Shown piece by piece: positions 1 through 7,952 of a stretch of DNA of 64,000 bases; positions within the stretch are counted from its first letter, which is position 1; each line of letters starts with the position of its first letter. The position numbers and the translations under genes were made by a program. The stretch comes from Streptomyces sp. Root431. Lineage in GTDB: Bacteria; Actinomycetota; Actinomycetes; Streptomycetales; Streptomycetaceae. The notes under the pieces are model-generated. The model was not told the DNA's origin. It searched no databases and worked only from the letters and a program-made list of their open reading frames with translations. The stretch is from the NCBI RefSeq assembly GCF_001426585.1, contig NZ_LMEI01000009.1, positions 658,247 through 722,246 on the forward strand. Reading direction: 5' to 3'.

Positions 1-31
1 GTCCCTCCCCGCACAGAGGCCCCGTTCCGCC

Positions 32-37
32 TACTCT
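32..37 (+). promoter_or_regulatory. -10-like hexamer, possible leaderless start for the DUF3000 gene
   Basis: TACTCT fits TAnnnT and lies seven bases before the A of the ATG at 45. No purine-rich ribosome binding site is visible before that ATG. This spacing is what a leaderless Streptomyces mRNA would show. The upstream part of the promoter is mostly outside the window. Confidence 0.35.
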
Positions 38-44
38 TCCCCGC

Positions 45-746
45 ATGGCTGCGGCTCAGGGACATTTTTCCGATCATTCCGACGGCAAAAGAGGGACGGA
101 CGAAACAGCGGACAGTGCGGAGAAGAATCCGGTACCACCCGCCTTCCGGCGGGCGGTGGAGGCGCTGCGGTCGGCGCGGCTGCGACCCGAGATCGAGATC
201 GACCCGACCAGGCCCCCGCAGCGCCTGGCCCCGTACGCGTACGCGGTGGAGGCGGCCGTCGTCGACGGCGAGGACGACCTGGCGGACGGACGGCTCGTGC
301 TGCTGCACGACCCGGACGGCCACGAGGCATGGAAGGGGACGTTCCGGCTGGTGACGCTCGTCCGGGCGGAGCTGGAGCCGGAGATGGCGGCCGACCCGCT
401 GCTTCCCGAGGTGTGCTGGTCCTGGCTGACCGGGGCGATGGAGGCGCGCGGGCTGGCGTACGGGGAGGCGAGCGGGACCGTCACGATGGCGGGCTCGCAC
501 TATTTCGGCGGGCTCGCGGACCGGAGGCCGGCGACCCAGATCGAGATCCGGGCCTCGTGGACGCCGCGCGAGGGGCTCGGCGGGGTGCCGGACACGGGGG
601 CGCACCTGGCGGCCTGGTGCGATCTGCTCTGCCAGATCGCGGGCCTGCCGCCCGCACCGGTCGAACCGGGGGCGGGTCCGACGGGCACGGTGACGGGCGC
701 GGGGGTCGTCTCGCTGCCCCAGCGCCGGGGCCCGCAGCAGGCGTAG
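45..746 (+). CDS. DUF3000 domain-containing protein
   Basis: A 233-residue protein recognised as the actinobacterial DUF3000 family, whose function is unknown. The conserved core starts around residue 28 (PPAFRRAVEALRSAR) and runs through CWSWLTGAM and GSHYFGGLADR to about residue 205. It ends in a Gly/Pro-rich tail. There is no signal peptide or membrane segment, so it is probably cytosolic. The ATG at 45 has no Shine-Dalgarno and may be leaderless. In Streptomyces this family typically sits next to the orphan response regulator and ribonuclease D genes, as here. A hairpin at 751-803 follows directly, so the gene is probably monocistronic. Confidence 0.85.
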   Translation: MAAAQGHFSDHSDGKRGTDETADSAEKNPVPPAFRRAVEALRSARLRPEIEIDPTRPPQRLAPYAYAVEAAVVDGEDDLADGRLVLLHDPDGHEAWKGTFRLVTLVRAELEPEMAADPLLPEVCWSWLTGAMEARGLAYGEASGTVTMAGSHYFGGLADRRPATQIEIRASWTPREGLGGVPDTGAHLAAWCDLLCQIAGLPPAPVEPGAGPTGTVTGAGVVSLPQRRGPQQA

Positions 747-750
747 AAAA

Positions 751-803
751 GACCCCCGAGTGGCCCCTCTCCGGCACGGCAGGAGGGCGTCCACTTGGGG
801 GTC
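751..803 (+). terminator. terminator hairpin after the DUF3000 gene
   Basis: Thirteen-base arms at 751-763 (GACCCCCGAGTGG) and 791-803 pair with one mismatch. The inner CCCTC/GAGGG bases can extend the stem. It lies 5 bases after the stop codon and lacks a U-tract, as is usual in Streptomyces. Confidence 0.65.
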
Positions 804-814
804 CGCTCGTAGGA

Positions 815-985
815 TGATCGATCACGCGTCCGAATTGCCCTAATTGTTACTCACCAAATCGTGATCTTTCCCTAAAGGAGGGCGGCACAGCTGCCGAAGG
901 AGTCAGTGACCCCTTCAGCAGCACGGGTTCGCCCCCGGCTTCATCCCCGAGCCGGCTCCGTCCCGCATCCTTCCCCCCAGGAGGC
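815..985 (+). promoter_or_regulatory. leader/promoter region of the orphan response regulator
   Basis: The stretch 820-880 is noticeably AT-richer than its surroundings (TAATTG, TTACTCACC, AAATCG), as expected for a promoter. It is followed by two purine-rich motifs, AAAGGAGGG near 875 and GAAGGAG near 898, which have no convincing gene start after them. The motif that decides the start is CAGGAGG at 978-984, just before the GTG at 989. No exact -35/-10 pair can be assigned. Confidence 0.35.
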
Positions 986-988
986 CTG

Positions 989-1654
989 GTGTCCGTTCTC
1001 CTCGAGCAGCCCGCAAGCCTGGTCGCCTACCGCCCGAACAAGCCGACGGCCATGGTCGTCGTGGCCGACCCGCGCGTCCGCTCCACCGTGACCCGCCACC
1101 TGTGGGCCCTCGGAGTACGCGACGTGATCGAGGCTTCTTCCATCGCGGAGGCACGTCCCCGCGTCGGCAACCCGCGCGACATCTGCGTTGCCGACGTCCA
1201 CCTGCCCGACGGCAGCGGCCTGACCCTGCTGTCCGAGACCCGCGCCGCGGGCTGGCCCAACGGCCTCGCCCTCTCGGCCGCCGATGACATCGGCGCCGTA
1301 CGCAACGCCCTGGCGGGCGGCGTGAAGGGCTATGTCGTCACCGGTACCCGGACCAACATCGGTCACCCGACCCGGCCCGGAGCCGCACCCATCGGCTCCG
1401 CCGCCGCACGACTGGGCCACCGCCGCCCCCCGGGTGCCCCGAGCCACCCGGGCGGCTACCGCGAGCTCTCCGGCCGTGAGGTCGAGGTGCTCCGGCTCGT
1501 CGCGGAGGGCCAGTCCAACAAGGCGATCGGCGTCTCCATGGGCCTCTCCGCCCTCACCGTCAAGAGCCACCTCGCCCGCATCGCCCGCAAGCTGGGCACC
1601 GGCGACCGCGCCGGCATGGTCGCGGTGGCCCTGCGGACGGGCATCATCCACTGA
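989..1654 (+). CDS. orphan NarL/LuxR-family response regulator
   Basis: A 221-residue regulator with an N-terminal receiver-like domain (about 20-115) and a C-terminal LuxR-type helix-turn-helix (about 156-221; motif LSGREVEVLRLVAEGQSNKAI). The likely phospho-acceptor is Asp69 in CVADVHLPDG. The usual N-terminal acidic pair is reduced to a single Asp27 in VVVADPR, so phosphorylation may be weak or absent. A Gly/Pro/Arg-rich linker joins the domains. No histidine kinase is adjacent, so it is an orphan. The GTG at 989 is chosen because CAGGAGG precedes it by four bases. A perfect palindrome follows the gene. The target genes cannot be read from the sequence. Confidence 0.85.
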   Translation: MSVLLEQPASLVAYRPNKPTAMVVVADPRVRSTVTRHLWALGVRDVIEASSIAEARPRVGNPRDICVADVHLPDGSGLTLLSETRAAGWPNGLALSAADDIGAVRNALAGGVKGYVVTGTRTNIGHPTRPGAAPIGSAAARLGHRRPPGAPSHPGGYRELSGREVEVLRLVAEGQSNKAIGVSMGLSALTVKSHLARIARKLGTGDRAGMVAVALRTGIIH

Positions 1655-1675
1655 CGAAAGGCCCACGAGCAGCCC

Positions 1676-1709
1676 GCGCCTGTCGACGGAACGTTCCGTC
1701 GACAGGCGC
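1676..1709. terminator. 34-bp perfect palindrome, terminator or operator
   Basis: Two 17-base arms (GCGCCTGTCGACGGAAC and its exact reverse complement) abut without a spacer. The palindrome lies 22 bases after the regulator stop and 26 bases before the ribonuclease D GTG. As RNA it would fold into a strong hairpin with an AACGTT tip and could end the regulator transcript. The perfect symmetry would also suit a dimeric DNA-binding protein. See findings. Confidence 0.6.
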
Positions 1710-1735
1710 TTGCCGTTCACCGATACCCTTGACAG

Positions 1736-3019
1736 GTGACCGACGCCCAAGAGACCGCAGCAGACACAGCACTGCGCACCACCGGGGGCGGCCCCCCGGA
1801 CGACGATGTCCCTGCGAATGGGCTTCCGATCCCGTTGCTGGAGCCCCGCGAGGGGGTTCCGCCCGTCGTCGAGACCGACGAGGCCCTCGCCGAGGTGATC
1901 GCCGCCTTCGCCGCCGGGACGGGCCCCGTGGCCGTCGACGCCGAGCGCGCCTCCGGCTACCGCTACGGGCAGCGCGCCTACCTCGTCCAGCTCCGCCGCG
2001 AGGGCGCGGGTACCGCGCTCATCGACCCCGTGGGCTGCCCCGACCTGTCGGGGCTCGGCGAGGCGCTCGCCGGGACCGAGTGGATCCTGCACGCCGCGAC
2101 GCAGGACCTTCCGTGCCTGCGCGACATAGGCATGCTCCCCACCTCGCTCTTCGACACCGAGCTCGCGGGACGGCTCGCGGGCTTCCCGCGGGTCGGCCTC
2201 GGCGCGATGGTCGAGTCCGTCCTCGGCTACGCCCTGGAGAAGGGCCACTCGGCCGTCGACTGGTCCACCCGCCCGCTGCCGGAGCCCTGGCTGCGGTACG
2301 CGGCCCTGGACGTCGAGCTCCTCGTCGACCTGCGCGACGCGCTGGAGAAGGAGCTGGACCGGCAGGGGAAGCTGGACTGGGCGCACCAGGAGTTCGACGC
2401 GATCGCCTCCGCCCCGCCCGCCCCGCCGCGCAAGGACCCGTGGCGTCGTACGTCCGGCATGCACAAGGTGCGCCGCCGTCGTCAGATGGCGGTCGTACGG
2501 GAGCTGTGGACGGCCCGTGACAAGGTCGCCCAGCGGCGGGACGTCTCCCCCGGCAAGGTGCTGAGCGACGCGGCGATCGTCGAGGCGGCGCTCGCGGTGC
2601 CGGTGAACGTGGCCGCGCTGACGGCGCTGCCCGGCTTCGGCAACCGGATGGGCCGCCGTCAGCTGGAGCAGTGGCAGGCCGCGGTGGACCGGGCCAGGGC
2701 CCTGCCCGAGAGCGAGCTGCCCCAGCCGGGCCAGCAGGTGGCGGGTCCGCCCCCGCCGCGCGCCTGGGCGGACAAGGACCCGGTCGCGGCGGCCCGCCTC
2801 TCGGCGGCCCGCACGGCGGTCACGGCCCTCGCGGAGGAGCTGAACCTCCCCCAGGAGAACCTGATCACGCCGGACACGGTCCGCCGGGTCTGCTGGGAGC
2901 CGCCGTCCCCCGCCGACGCCGCGGGTGTGGCCGCGGCCCTCGCGGGCCACGGCGCCCGCCGGTGGCAGGTCGAACTGGTGACCCCGCTGTTGGTGGAGGC
3001 GCTGACGGTGACGGCCTGA
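1736..3019 (+). CDS. rnd: ribonuclease D (DEDDy 3'-5' exoribonuclease with HRDC domain)
   Basis: A 427-residue protein of the RNase D family, which trims RNA 3' ends. The N-terminal exonuclease domain (about 45-215) shows the DEDDy residues: Asp68 and Glu70 (VAVDAERASG), Asp124 (HAATQDLPCL), and Tyr188/Asp192 (YAALDVELL). An HRDC-type helical domain follows at about 240-320, with a second helical region to the C-terminus. The first 45 residues are a poorly conserved Gly/Pro/Asp-rich leader. The GTG at 1736 is the first start after the 1676-1709 palindrome; no strong ribosome binding site is visible, so the start is less certain than the call. A hairpin terminator follows at 3032-3063. Confidence 0.9.
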   Translation: MTDAQETAADTALRTTGGGPPDDDVPANGLPIPLLEPREGVPPVVETDEALAEVIAAFAAGTGPVAVDAERASGYRYGQRAYLVQLRREGAGTALIDPVGCPDLSGLGEALAGTEWILHAATQDLPCLRDIGMLPTSLFDTELAGRLAGFPRVGLGAMVESVLGYALEKGHSAVDWSTRPLPEPWLRYAALDVELLVDLRDALEKELDRQGKLDWAHQEFDAIASAPPAPPRKDPWRRTSGMHKVRRRRQMAVVRELWTARDKVAQRRDVSPGKVLSDAAIVEAALAVPVNVAALTALPGFGNRMGRRQLEQWQAAVDRARALPESELPQPGQQVAGPPPPRAWADKDPVAAARLSAARTAVTALAEELNLPQENLITPDTVRRVCWEPPSPADAAGVAAALAGHGARRWQVELVTPLLVEALTVTA

Positions 3020-3031
3020 CCCGTTTCGAGA

Positions 3032-3063
3032 GAGCCCCCGACCGTGCGAGCGGCCGGGGGCTC
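3032..3063. terminator. terminator between converging rnd and hydrolase genes
   Basis: GAGCCCCCG at 3032-3040 pairs exactly with CGGGGGCTC at 3055-3063 around a 14-base loop. It sits in the 51-base gap between two converging genes and could serve both strands. Confidence 0.7.
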
Positions 3064-3070
3064 CGCCGTC

Positions 3071-4198
3071 CTACGGGATCGGGCTGAGGTTCCCGTCGGT
3101 GTCCATGTCGAAGACGCCCTGGGTCTTGCCGTCGACCTTGAGGTGCTTGAGCCAGTGCTTCGAGAGGTTGTGCACGTTCTTGTGCTGCATCTCCCAGACC
3201 ACCGAATGCCCCGCACAGGCCAGCTTGACCATCAGCTTGTGCGCGCCCGCGACGGCGTCGTAGAGCGCGGGGACCGAGAAGTTGAGCTCGGGGTCGGGGT
3301 TGGGCGGTGACGTGTTCACCTGGGTGTCGTGGTCCCCGTACACCATCAGCACGGGAACGCTTCCGCCGAGGACAGCGCCCTGGGACGCGGTCGCCTCGTT
3401 CCAGCCCCACCGGAAGAAGTTCCGGATCCGGTTGAGGCCCTCCGGCGGCCCCCACGTACTTCCCTTCGCGTCGTTCTCCATCATCGCGGCCCACGCCTTC
3501 TCGACCATGCCGGGTTCACGCTGGTCCTCGCAGGCCAGCTCCGTGTTCCAGCCCGACTCGAGACCCCACCTCGTGGCCAGGAACATCGGGAAGCCCGGCC
3601 TCGGCAGCGTGCTCGGCGGGGTCGACGTGCCCTTGGGCGGGAAGATCGGCGCCAGCAGGAACAGGCTCTCCACCTTGCCGGGGTTGTTCACCGCGTACGG
3701 CCCCATGGTGAACGCCGCCGCGGACCAGCCGATGAACGCGATCTTGTCCACGTGGCGCTCCTTGCGGATGTACTCCACGACGGTGTGCAGCTCGTCCCGG
3801 TCGCTGTTCGAGTTGTTCAGCTGGAACTGGTAGTCCACGGGGCCCGGAGTGAAGCCCGCAGGCCTCGGCTTCAGGAGGTTCTGGTTGGCGGGGCTGGCAT
3901 TGCGCGGGTCGTCCATCTTGGGACGCGGTGACCGTCCGGAGCCCTGGAGGTCCATCATGAAGACGTCGTAGCCGGCCTTGGCCAGGTGCTCCGCCCAGCC
4001 GTAGGAGGTGTGCTGGAGGTCGAAGCCGGCAAGCACCGGAACGCTCCGGCCGTGCAGCATCAGAACGGCCTTGCGCTCCGGGAGGAGCCCCAGGGGCGTG
4101 CCGTCCCGCTCGCGCACGAAGAGCTTGACGGGGTCGTTCTTGTTCGCGGGGATGGTGGACGTGTGGGGGACCTGATGGTCCTTCATGATGATCGGCAT
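3071..4198 (-). CDS. alpha/beta-fold hydrolase
   Basis: A 375-residue alpha/beta hydrolase. The oxyanion region is VLMLHGRS (about 45-52). The nucleophile elbow is GWSAA with Ser159. The acid is Asp289 or Asp291 in YGDHDTQV, and the base is His331 in AGHSVVWE. There is no signal peptide, so it appears cytosolic. An insertion at about 95-130 and a lid region at about 190-270 are longer than in minimal hydrolases. It may be an esterase, lipase-like or C-C hydrolase; the substrate cannot be inferred. It is transcribed alone, converging on rnd and diverging from the beta-oxidation genes. Confidence 0.8.
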   Translation of the reverse strand: MPIIMKDHQVPHTSTIPANKNDPVKLFVRERDGTPLGLLPERKAVLMLHGRSVPVLAGFDLQHTSYGWAEHLAKAGYDVFMMDLQGSGRSPRPKMDDPRNASPANQNLLKPRPAGFTPGPVDYQFQLNNSNSDRDELHTVVEYIRKERHVDKIAFIGWSAAAFTMGPYAVNNPGKVESLFLLAPIFPPKGTSTPPSTLPRPGFPMFLATRWGLESGWNTELACEDQREPGMVEKAWAAMMENDAKGSTWGPPEGLNRIRNFFRWGWNEATASQGAVLGGSVPVLMVYGDHDTQVNTSPPNPDPELNFSVPALYDAVAGAHKLMVKLACAGHSVVWEMQHKNVHNLSKHWLKHLKVDGKTQGVFDMDTDGNLSPIP

Positions 4199-4505
4199 GG
4201 GATCCCTTCCGTGCGCTCGGTCCGGGGGCCTCGCGCCCCGGCCGTGCCAGCCTCGGGCCTGCCGGGGACCGGGCGCCGCGACACGGCCGCCGCCCTGGGC
4301 CCATCGGGTTGCAGGACCGTTCGAACGGACGGGCGTACGCGGGGGGCGCGCGGCCGGCCCGGCGAGATCCTCGTCGTGTGACCTTCACCGCTTACCCTCC
4401 AAGGACTGGGCAGCATGGTTACTCACAAGTAGCATGGGGGAAGCAAGCGCACGCTTAGGCGTGTCGCCGCAGCAGTGCCATCCCGCACCCTGGAGGAGAG
4501 CCATC
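4199..4505. other. divergent intergenic region between hydrolase and thiolase genes
   Basis: These 307 bases hold no convincing gene. They contain a short perfect palindrome, CCGTTCGAACGG, at 4317-4328 and the thiolase promoter/operator near 4407-4435. The ribosome binding site GGAGGAG lies at about 4492-4498. The 4210-4310 part is very GC-rich and shows nothing else I can interpret. Confidence 0.5.
4407..4435 (+). promoter_or_regulatory. promoter with overlapping palindromic operator for the beta-oxidation operon
   Basis: TAGCAT (4430-4435) fits a -10 element, and TGGGCA (4407-4412) stands 17 bases upstream as a weak -35. Overlapping the spacer is the imperfect palindrome TTACT-N4-AGTAG (4419-4432). 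Its position would let a repressor block RNA polymerase. A fatty-acid-responsive regulator is a reasonable guess, but none is encoded nearby. Confidence 0.4.
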
Positions 4506-5720
4506 GTGCCTCGTAGCGTCAGGGACGTCGTCTTCGTCGACGGCGTCCGCACCCCGTTCGGCAAGGCGGGCCCGAAGGGCATCTACCACGAGACCCGCGC
4601 CGACGACCTCGTCGTCAAGGCCATCCGGGAGCTGCTGCGCCGCAACCCCGGCCTCGACCCCGCGAAGATCGACGAGGTCGCCATCGCCGCGACCACGCAG
4701 ATCGGTGACCAGGGTCTGACCCTCGGCCGTACGGCGGGCATCCTCGCCGGGCTGCCGCAGTCGGTGCCGGGCTACTCGATCGACCGCATGTGCGCCGGCG
4801 CGCTGACCGCCGTCACCTCGGTCGCCGGTTCGATCGCCTTCGGCGCGTACGACGCCGTCATCGCCGGTGGCGTCGAGCACATGGGCCGCCACCCCATGGG
4901 CGAGGGCGTCGACCCGAACCCGCGGTTCGTGAGCGAGAAGCTCGTCGACGAGTCCGCCCTCTTCATGGGCATGACCGCCGAGAACCTGCACGACCGGTAC
5001 CCGAGCATCACCAAGCAGCGCGCCGACGAGTACGCCGTGCGCTCGCAGGAGAAGGCCGCCAAGGCGTACGCCGACGGCAAGATCCAGCAGGACCTGGTGC
5101 CGATCTCGGTCCGCCGCACCGACGCCTCCACCGGTGAGACCGGCTGGGGCCTGGTCACCGCCGACGAGCCGATGCGCCCGGGCACCACCCTGGAGTCGCT
5201 GGCCAACCTGAAGACGCCGTTCCGCGTCCACGGCAACGTCACCGCGGGCAACGCGGCCGGTCTCAACGACGGCGCCACCGCCTCGATCATCGCCTCCGAG
5301 GACTTCGCCCGCGAGCACGACCTCCCGGTCAAGATGCGCCTCGTCTCGTACGCCTTCGCCGGCGTCGAGCCCGAGGTCATGGGCTACGGCCCGATCCCGG
5401 CGACCGAGAAGGCCCTCGCCAAGGCCGGTCTGTCGATCGAGGACATCGACCTCTTCGAGATCAACGAGGCCTTCGCGGTCCAGGTCCTCGCGTTCCTGGA
5501 GCACTACGGCATCGCCGACGACGACGCCCGCGTCAACCAGTACGGCGGCGCCATCGCGTACGGCCACCCGCTCGCCTCCTCCGGCGTCCGTCTGATGACG
5601 CAGCTGGCCCGCCAGTTCGAGGAGAACCCGCAGGTCCGCTACGGCCTCAACACGATGTGCGTCGGCTTCGGCATGGGCGCGACGGTCATCTGGGAAAACC
5701 CCCACTGGGAGGGCAAGTGA
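4506..5720 (+). CDS. fadA: acetyl-CoA C-acyltransferase (thiolase), fatty-acid beta-oxidation
   Basis: A 404-residue thiolase catalysing CoA-dependent cleavage of 3-ketoacyl-CoA, the last step of beta-oxidation. Visible catalytic residues are the acyl-accepting Cys96 (DRMCAGAL), His354 (AYGHPLASSG) and Cys385 (NTMCVGFGMG); the NEAFA motif is also present. Length is normal for the family. The GTG at 4506 is chosen because GGAGGAG lies 7 bases upstream and the protein then begins at the family N-terminus (VVFVDGVRTPFGK). Its stop overlaps the start of the FadB-like gene in GTGA, so the two are translationally coupled, a FadA/FadB arrangement. Confidence 0.92.
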   Translation: MPRSVRDVVFVDGVRTPFGKAGPKGIYHETRADDLVVKAIRELLRRNPGLDPAKIDEVAIAATTQIGDQGLTLGRTAGILAGLPQSVPGYSIDRMCAGALTAVTSVAGSIAFGAYDAVIAGGVEHMGRHPMGEGVDPNPRFVSEKLVDESALFMGMTAENLHDRYPSITKQRADEYAVRSQEKAAKAYADGKIQQDLVPISVRRTDASTGETGWGLVTADEPMRPGTTLESLANLKTPFRVHGNVTAGNAAGLNDGATASIIASEDFAREHDLPVKMRLVSYAFAGVEPEVMGYGPIPATEKALAKAGLSIEDIDLFEINEAFAVQVLAFLEHYGIADDDARVNQYGGAIAYGHPLASSGVRLMTQLARQFEENPQVRYGLNTMCVGFGMGATVIWENPHWEGK

Positions 5721-7855
5721 GCACCACCGCCGAGCTTCTGAAGGGCGCCGCCGCGCTCTTCCCCGACGAGGTCGTCACGAGCGCCCACGTACGGCACTTC
5801 GAACTGCCCGCCGGTGCGGGTCGGTTCGCGCTGATCACGCTGGACAACGGCTTCGACCACACCAAGCCGACCACCTTCGGCCCGCAGTCGCTCGCCAACC
5901 TGAACACGGCGATCGACCAGGTCGAGGCGGAGGCCGCGAACGGTGAGATCACCGGCGTCGGCATCACCGGCAAGCCGTTCATCTTCGCCGTCGGCGCCGA
6001 CCTCAAGGGCGTCGAGCTGCTGAAGAAGCACGACGAGGCCCTCGCCATCGGCAAGGGCGGCCACGACGTCTTCAAGCGTCTGTCCGCGCTCGCCGTGCCG
6101 ACCTTCGCGTACTACAACGGCGCGGCCATGGGCGGCGGCGTCGAGGTCGGTCTGCACTGCACCTACCGCACCGTGTCGAAGGCCCTGCCGGCCTTCTCGC
6201 TGCCCGAGGTCTTCCTCGGCCTGGTGCCCGGCTGGGGCGGCTGCGCGATCCTGCCGAACCTGATCGGTGCCGAGAAGGCCGTCTCGGTCATCATCGAGAA
6301 CTCGCTGAACCAGAACCGTCAGCTCAAGGGCAAGCAGGTCTTCGAGCTCGGCATCGCCGACGCGCTGTTCGAGGGCGCCGACTTCCTGGAGCAGTCGCTG
6401 ATCTGGACGGCCTCCGTCCTCAACGGCTCCGTCACCGTCGAGCGCCCCGAGATCGACCGCGGCGAGGGCTGGGACCAGGCCGTCGCCAAGGGCCGTCTCG
6501 TCGCCGACTCCAAGGTGCACGGCGCCGCCCCGGCCGCCTACCGCGCCCTCGACATCATCGAGGCCGCCAAGGACGGGGACCTGCAGAAGGGCTTCGACGC
6601 CGAGGACCAGGCCCTCGCGGACCTGATCATGGGCGGCGAGCTGCGCTCCGGCATCTACGCCTTCAACCTGGTGCAGAAGCGCGGCAAGCGCCCCGCCGGT
6701 GCCCCGGACAAGTCGCTGGCCCGCCCGGTCACCAAGGTCGGTGTCGTCGGCGCCGGTCTGATGGCCTCCCAGCTGGCCCTGCTCTTCCTGCGCCGCCTTG
6801 AGGTGCCGGTCGTCCTGACCGACATCGACCAGGAGCGCGTCGACAAGGGCGTGGGCTACGTCCACGCCGAGATCGAGAAGCTGCTCGGCAAGGGCCGGAT
6901 CAACCAGGACAAGGCCAACCGCCTCAAGGGCCTGGTCTCCGGTGTCCTCGACAAGGCCGCGGGCTTCGCGGACGCGGACTTCATCATCGAGGCCGTGTTC
7001 GAGGAGATGTCCGTCAAGCAGAAGGTGTTCGCGGAGGTCGAGGCGGTCGCCCCGGCGCACGCGATCCTCGCCACCAACACCTCCTCGCTCTCGGTCTCCG
7101 AGATGGCGTCGAAGCTCCAGCACCCGGAGCGCGTGGTCGGCTTCCACTTCTTCAACCCGGTCGCGATCCTCCCGCTCCTGGAGATCGTCCGCGGCGAGCA
7201 GACGGACGAGGCCTCCCTGGCCACCGCGTTCGGCGTCGCGAAGAAGCTGAAGAAGACCGCGGTCCTGACGAAGGACGCCCCGGCGTTCGTCGTGAACCGC
7301 ATCCTCACCCGCTTCATGGGCGAGATCCAGAACGTCATCGACGAGGGCACGTCGGTCGAGACGGCCGAGAAGGCCATCGAGCCGCTCGGCCTGCCGATGT
7401 CGCCGCTGGTCCTCCTGGAGCTCGTCGGCCCGGCCATCGGTCTGCACGTCTCCGAGACCCTGAACCGCGCCTTCCCGGAGCGCTTCACGGTCTCCCCCAA
7501 CCTGAAGGCCGTCGTCGAGGCCGGCAAGCGCGGCTTCTACGTCTACAAGCCCGAGAACGGCTTCAAGCCGGAGCTCGACCCCGAGGTCGCCGCCCTCCTC
7601 GTCCAGGGCGACTCCGTCCTGACGGAGGAGCAGGTCCGCGACCGCGTCCTGGACGCGGTGGCGCAGGAGATCGGCCTGATGCTGGAGGAGGGTGTCGTCG
7701 CCGAGGCGCAGGACATCGACCTCTGCCTGATCACGGGCGCGGGCTGGCCCTTCCACCTGGGCGGCATCACGCCGTACCTGGACCGTGAGGGCGTCTCCGA
7801 GCGCGTCAACGGCAAGCGTTTCCTGGCGCAGGGCGTGGCGAGCGTCCCGGCGTAA
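5717..7855 (+). CDS. fadB: fatty oxidation complex alpha subunit (enoyl-CoA hydratase / 3-hydroxyacyl-CoA dehydrogenase)
   Basis: A 712-residue FadB-type bifunctional enzyme. The N-terminal crotonase domain (about 1-300) hydrates 2-enoyl-CoA and carries MGGGVEVGL and LPEVFLGLVPGWGG, including the catalytic glutamate region. The central NAD-binding Rossmann domain starts near residue 340 (VGVVGAGLMASQ), with the dehydrogenase signature HFFNP near 476. A C-terminal 3-hydroxyacyl-CoA dehydrogenase domain completes it. The GTG at 5717 overlaps the thiolase stop by four bases. The pair would perform steps two to four of beta-oxidation. A perfect 16-bp hairpin follows. Confidence 0.92.
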   Translation: MSTTAELLKGAAALFPDEVVTSAHVRHFELPAGAGRFALITLDNGFDHTKPTTFGPQSLANLNTAIDQVEAEAANGEITGVGITGKPFIFAVGADLKGVELLKKHDEALAIGKGGHDVFKRLSALAVPTFAYYNGAAMGGGVEVGLHCTYRTVSKALPAFSLPEVFLGLVPGWGGCAILPNLIGAEKAVSVIIENSLNQNRQLKGKQVFELGIADALFEGADFLEQSLIWTASVLNGSVTVERPEIDRGEGWDQAVAKGRLVADSKVHGAAPAAYRALDIIEAAKDGDLQKGFDAEDQALADLIMGGELRSGIYAFNLVQKRGKRPAGAPDKSLARPVTKVGVVGAGLMASQLALLFLRRLEVPVVLTDIDQERVDKGVGYVHAEIEKLLGKGRINQDKANRLKGLVSGVLDKAAGFADADFIIEAVFEEMSVKQKVFAEVEAVAPAHAILATNTSSLSVSEMASKLQHPERVVGFHFFNPVAILPLLEIVRGEQTDEASLATAFGVAKKLKKTAVLTKDAPAFVVNRILTRFMGEIQNVIDEGTSVETAEKAIEPLGLPMSPLVLLELVGPAIGLHVSETLNRAFPERFTVSPNLKAVVEAGKRGFYVYKPENGFKPELDPEVAALLVQGDSVLTEEQVRDRVLDAVAQEIGLMLEEGVVAEAQDIDLCLITGAGWPFHLGGITPYLDREGVSERVNGKRFLAQGVASVPA

Positions 7856-7885
7856 CACCGGAGCTCATCCCCTCAGGGAGTACGC

Positions 7886-7924
7886 GAACGGCCCCGGCAC
7901 CTGGAGAAGGTGCCGGGGCCGTTC
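7886..7924. terminator. strong hairpin terminator after fadB
   Basis: Sixteen-base perfect arms (GAACGGCCCCGGCACC at 7886-7901 and its complement at 7909-7924) enclose a 7-base loop. It sits between converging genes and can end transcription from both directions. Confidence 0.8.
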
Positions 7925-7952
7925 CCGTATGCGAGGGGGTACGGGGGCGGGC

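Noticed and set aside
906..1091. Short upstream ORF with GAAGGAG before its GTG
   Set aside because: It overlaps the response-regulator start in another frame and encodes an Arg/Ser/Pro-biased peptide with no homology visible.
941..2950. Long open frame antisense to the response regulator and rnd
   Set aside because: High-GC genes create long open frames on the other strand. Its protein is Arg/Gly/Ala-biased with no family features and it has no ribosome site.
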